A stretch of DNA of 17,459 nucleotides, from NCBI GenBank assembly GCA_004557565.1, contig SFGS01000052.1:1-17459 (forward strand), in the 5' to 3' direction. The notes under the pieces were generated by a model, which worked only from the letters and a program-made list of their open reading frames with translations, ran no database searches and was not told the DNA's origin. The position numbers and the translations under genes are program-made. This document shows positions 15,645 to 17,459 of the stretch, piece after piece (the first letter of the stretch is position 1; each line of letters opens with the position of its first letter). The stretch comes from Bacteroidales bacterium (GTDB lineage: Bacteria > Bacteroidota > Bacteroidia > Bacteroidales > Muribaculaceae).

Positions 15645-15674
15645 CAAACGTATTATTTAAAATCATACATTCAA
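15645..15674 (-). promoter_or_regulatory. Promoter of the dut operon, abutting the start codon
   Basis: On the minus strand TTG (15674-15672) and TACGTTTG (15652-15645) are 19 bp apart, matching the Bacteroidetes consensus. The ATG is at 15641-15639, only 3 bp after the -7 box. The expected start of transcription would fall at or near the A of the ATG, giving a leaderless message. An additional upstream promoter cannot be excluded, but I see no better TAnnTTTG match up to 15749. Confidence 0.55.
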
Positions 15675-15749
15675 TATTAACGGACACCACGCCCATTAAA
15701 TTGCGAATTTACAAATTTTCCCTTAAACACACATTTATTTTCACACACA

Positions 15750-17156
15750 TTAAGATGCAAAGAGGGCATCGATAGTCACTTCTGCTTGGCAAACCGACGA
15801 CCCACTGCCAGTGCCCACGCCGTAGGTGGTGATAAATGTGCCTATCAAACCATAGCGAGTGTGCGAAGCCTCACGGAAAGCAGCCATTCTCTGACGCACA
15901 CGCTCGGCATAATCAGGCGTGATGTTATATTTGTCGGTAGAGAATTTTATTTCACACACATTGATTAAGCGGTCGGCACGCTTTATAAGCAAGTCGATTT
16001 GAGCGTCGGGCATATTCCAAGTGCTGATTTCGGTGGCAATGCCATCGATGTGTAGTGCTTGCTTAATTTGGTCAGTGTGCGATAAGCATACAGTCTCGAA
16101 TGTCAGCCCTTGCCACGAGTTGAGTTTGGGCAACCCGATGGAGTGTGTCCAATATTGTTTGTCTTTCGACTTGTCGGATTCAATGAATTTCAAATAGAAC
16201 AATGTGTAATGGTCCACCAATCGGTACACGCTTTTGCTTGCAGCACGGTTGAATTGGGCAAACGAGGCGATAAATCCACATTTTTCCAAATTTGTGAGCA
16301 CTGTAGTAAGTCCGCCCCCCTGTATGGCTGTGGCTTTGATGATTTCATTTCGTGTCATACCGCCTTTGTGGGCAAATAGGGCTTTCACCACTTCTAAATA
16401 ACGGTCGGCGTTTTTGAAAAGCGCACTGTAAAGTTCCTGAAACTCGTTTCTCAAACGTGCACCACCAGCAAAAAACAGACGGTCGATATTTGCAGGCAGT
16501 CCATATTCTGGTTGCAAAAGACTTAGATAAAAAGGCACGCCACCCAGTATCATATAGGTTTGTACAATCGCATAGCGGTCCCAACTAAAGCCTCTTGACT
16601 GCAAATACAGTTCCGTTTCTCTCAATGTGAACGAATTGATATAGAGCATTCGGGTGATACGGTTGTGGAGTCCTCCCTGATTGGCTTCAAGATTATCCGA
16701 CATCCACGAAGTGGCGGAACCTGTGGCTATGAACACGATGTCGGAGCGTCTTACAGCCCAACCATTCCAAAAATTTTCCAGTGCATTCACAAATTTCGAT
16801 TTCGGTGTGTCGATCCAGGGCATTTCGTCAAAGAAAACCACCTTTCGCGATTCCGGTGAGTTTTCAAGTAGTAGTTCAAGTGCGTGGAAAGCCTCAAACC
16901 ACGACGACAATTTGGGAGCATAGGCAGATCCGCTATATTTTTGAAGTGCCCATGCAAAGTTTTGCAACTGTTCCGAATTGGTCAGTTTATGACCGCCAAC
17001 ATAACTGAAAGCATATTTGCCTTCAAAATATTGTTCCACAAGAAAAGTTTTGCCAACACGCCTACGACCGCATATCGTCACAAATTCCGATTGCCCCGAA
17101 GTCATACAGCGATCCAATTCTTGTATTTCTTTCTCTCTACCAATTAATTGTGCCAT
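15750..17156 (-). CDS. AAA ATPase with DUF234-like nuclease-fold C-terminus
   Basis: From the ATG at 17156 the protein has 468 residues, beginning MAQLIGREKEIQELDR, the usual start of this family. Walker A is GRRRVGKT (30-37), Walker B VVFFDEMPW (106-114), and a sensor-like IATGSATSW follows (143-151). A winged-helix-like region (about 255-315) is followed by a PD-(D/E)XK-like C-terminus: E354, QID (D388) and EIK (E402, K404). Such ATPases are multi-copy in Bacteroidales and of unknown role. The frame stays open to 17375, adding 73 residues, but that extension is encoded by the tandem repeats and the promoter, so it is not coding. The gene ends near the dut promoter and is transcribed alone. 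It shares its domain plan with the ATPase at 299-1624 but little obvious sequence. Confidence 0.9.
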   Translation of the reverse strand: MAQLIGREKEIQELDRCMTSGQSEFVTICGRRRVGKTFLVEQYFEGKYAFSYVGGHKLTNSEQLQNFAWALQKYSGSAYAPKLSSWFEAFHALELLLENSPESRKVVFFDEMPWIDTPKSKFVNALENFWNGWAVRRSDIVFIATGSATSWMSDNLEANQGGLHNRITRMLYINSFTLRETELYLQSRGFSWDRYAIVQTYMILGGVPFYLSLLQPEYGLPANIDRLFFAGGARLRNEFQELYSALFKNADRYLEVVKALFAHKGGMTRNEIIKATAIQGGGLTTVLTNLEKCGFIASFAQFNRAASKSVYRLVDHYTLFYLKFIESDKSKDKQYWTHSIGLPKLNSWQGLTFETVCLSHTDQIKQALHIDGIATEISTWNMPDAQIDLLIKRADRLINVCEIKFSTDKYNITPDYAERVRQRMAAFREASHTRYGLIGTFITTYGVGTGSGSSVCQAEVTIDALFAS

Positions 17157-17180
17157 ATCATTCACATCTTTAAATATACA

Positions 17181-17212
17181 CAAAGATACCTTTTTTCTTG
17201 GGTTTTGGCAAA
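17181..17212 (-). promoter_or_regulatory. Promoter of the second ATPase gene
   Basis: On the minus strand TTTG (17212-17209) and TATCTTTG (17188-17181) are 20 bp apart, a full consensus match. Transcription would start near 17174, about 18 nt before the ATG at 17156. The -33 element lies inside the gene-proximal repeat core (17203-17238), so a protein bound to that repeat would compete with or contact RNA polymerase. Confidence 0.78.
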
Positions 17213-17342
17213 CAATTTTGTAAATAACTTGCCAAAACTCCATATTTTTCTCGATTTTGGTAGATAATTTTTGGAATACCTTGCCAAAACCTGATATTTT
17301 CCTTGATTTTGGCAGATAATTTTGAAAATAACTTGCCAAAAC
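17203..17342. repeat. Three tandem 52-bp repeats with inverted-end cores upstream of ATPase gene
   Basis: Three 36-bp cores lie at 17203-17238, 17255-17290 and 17307-17342, with an exact 52-bp period. The first and third agree at 33 of 36 positions, the second and third at 31 of 36. Each core starts with TTTTGG and ends with TTGCCAAAAC; in the first copy the ends form a perfect 9-bp inverted repeat (TTTTGGCAA with TTGCCAAAA). The two 16-bp spacers also resemble each other. The array is therefore six facing half-sites, suited to a dimeric DNA-binding protein, and the gene-proximal copy covers the -33 promoter element. Autoregulation of the ATPase gene is inferred. Confidence 0.9.
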
Positions 17343-17459
17343 TGGGGGCAAATAAAATAAGGAAATGATATACATGTTGTCCCGAAAAAGATGCGAAGAA
17401 ATTCCGTTAGGAATTTGATGTGTGTAGGCAGGTATGCAGAAAAGATGTAATGGAGCGAA
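17343..17459. other. Right-edge noncoding stretch with a small hairpin
   Basis: I see no gene here. AAATTCC (17399-17405) and GGAATTT (17410-17416) form a perfect 7-bp stem with a GTTA loop. It has no strong T-tract on either strand, so calling it a terminator would be a guess. The window ends before the next feature. Confidence 0.35.

Noticed and set aside
15642..15647. TTG start two codons upstream of the dut ATG
   Set aside because: It lies inside the -7 promoter box and an ATG follows with a complete dUTPase; the extra residues add nothing.
17157..17375. N-terminal extension of the second ATPase
   Set aside because: It is encoded by the 52-bp repeats and the promoter, is unlike the family start, and the ATG at 17156 gives the normal N-terminus.

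Overview
The window looks like chromosomal DNA of a Bacteroidales bacterium (Prevotella/Muribaculaceae-like; the genus cannot be fixed from here). Three things point that way. Start codons lack Shine-Dalgarno sequences. Several genes are preceded by the Bacteroidetes promoter pattern (TTG or TTTG, 19-20 bp, then TAnnTTTG). The proteins belong to Bacteroidetes-typical families (DUF4421, DUF4292, large DUF4143/DUF234-type AAA ATPases). No tRNA, rRNA, CRISPR array or insertion sequence was seen.

Layout. (1) 1-1624: three 33-bp tandem repeats, a consensus promoter and an AAA ATPase with a DUF4143-type nuclease-like C-terminus. (2) 1625-4880: an intergenic region rich in TTTACACC/GGTGT motifs, then a plus-strand three-gene ABC importer of the iron-siderophore/haem/cobalamin class (lipoprotein binding protein, FecCD permease, ATPase). 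(3) 4978-7535, minus strand: an overlapping three-gene cassette of a winged-helix AbiEi-like protein, an AbiEii-like nucleotidyltransferase and a calcineurin-like metallophosphoesterase. It has its own promoter and a perfect palindrome over the predicted transcription start. (4) 7641-10029, minus strand: a DUF4421 outer-membrane-type protein, then a greA-HIT operon with promoter, leader hairpin and terminator. (5) 10063-15674, minus strand: a five-gene operon, dut - TPR protein - DUF4292 lipoprotein - FemAB/GNAT-like protein - Wzx-like flippase, from a promoter almost touching the dut start codon. (6) 15750-17459, minus strand: a second AAA ATPase (DUF234-like C-terminus), preceded by three 52-bp tandem repeats whose 36-bp cores have inverted ends.

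Two observations stand out. The two ATPase genes at the window's ends have unrelated repeat sequences but the same regulatory layout: three tandem repeats directly abutting or overlapping a consensus promoter. This suggests a recurrent ATPase-plus-cognate-repeat module. The AbiE-like pair is extended by a translationally overlapping phosphoesterase, and a palindrome is placed where an autorepressor would bind. Together these look like a three-component toxin-antitoxin or anti-phage cassette that may not be described in this form.

The remaining genes are housekeeping or cell-envelope functions: nucleotide pool sanitation, transcript cleavage, envelope lipoprotein/TPR proteins, polysaccharide export and nutrient uptake.
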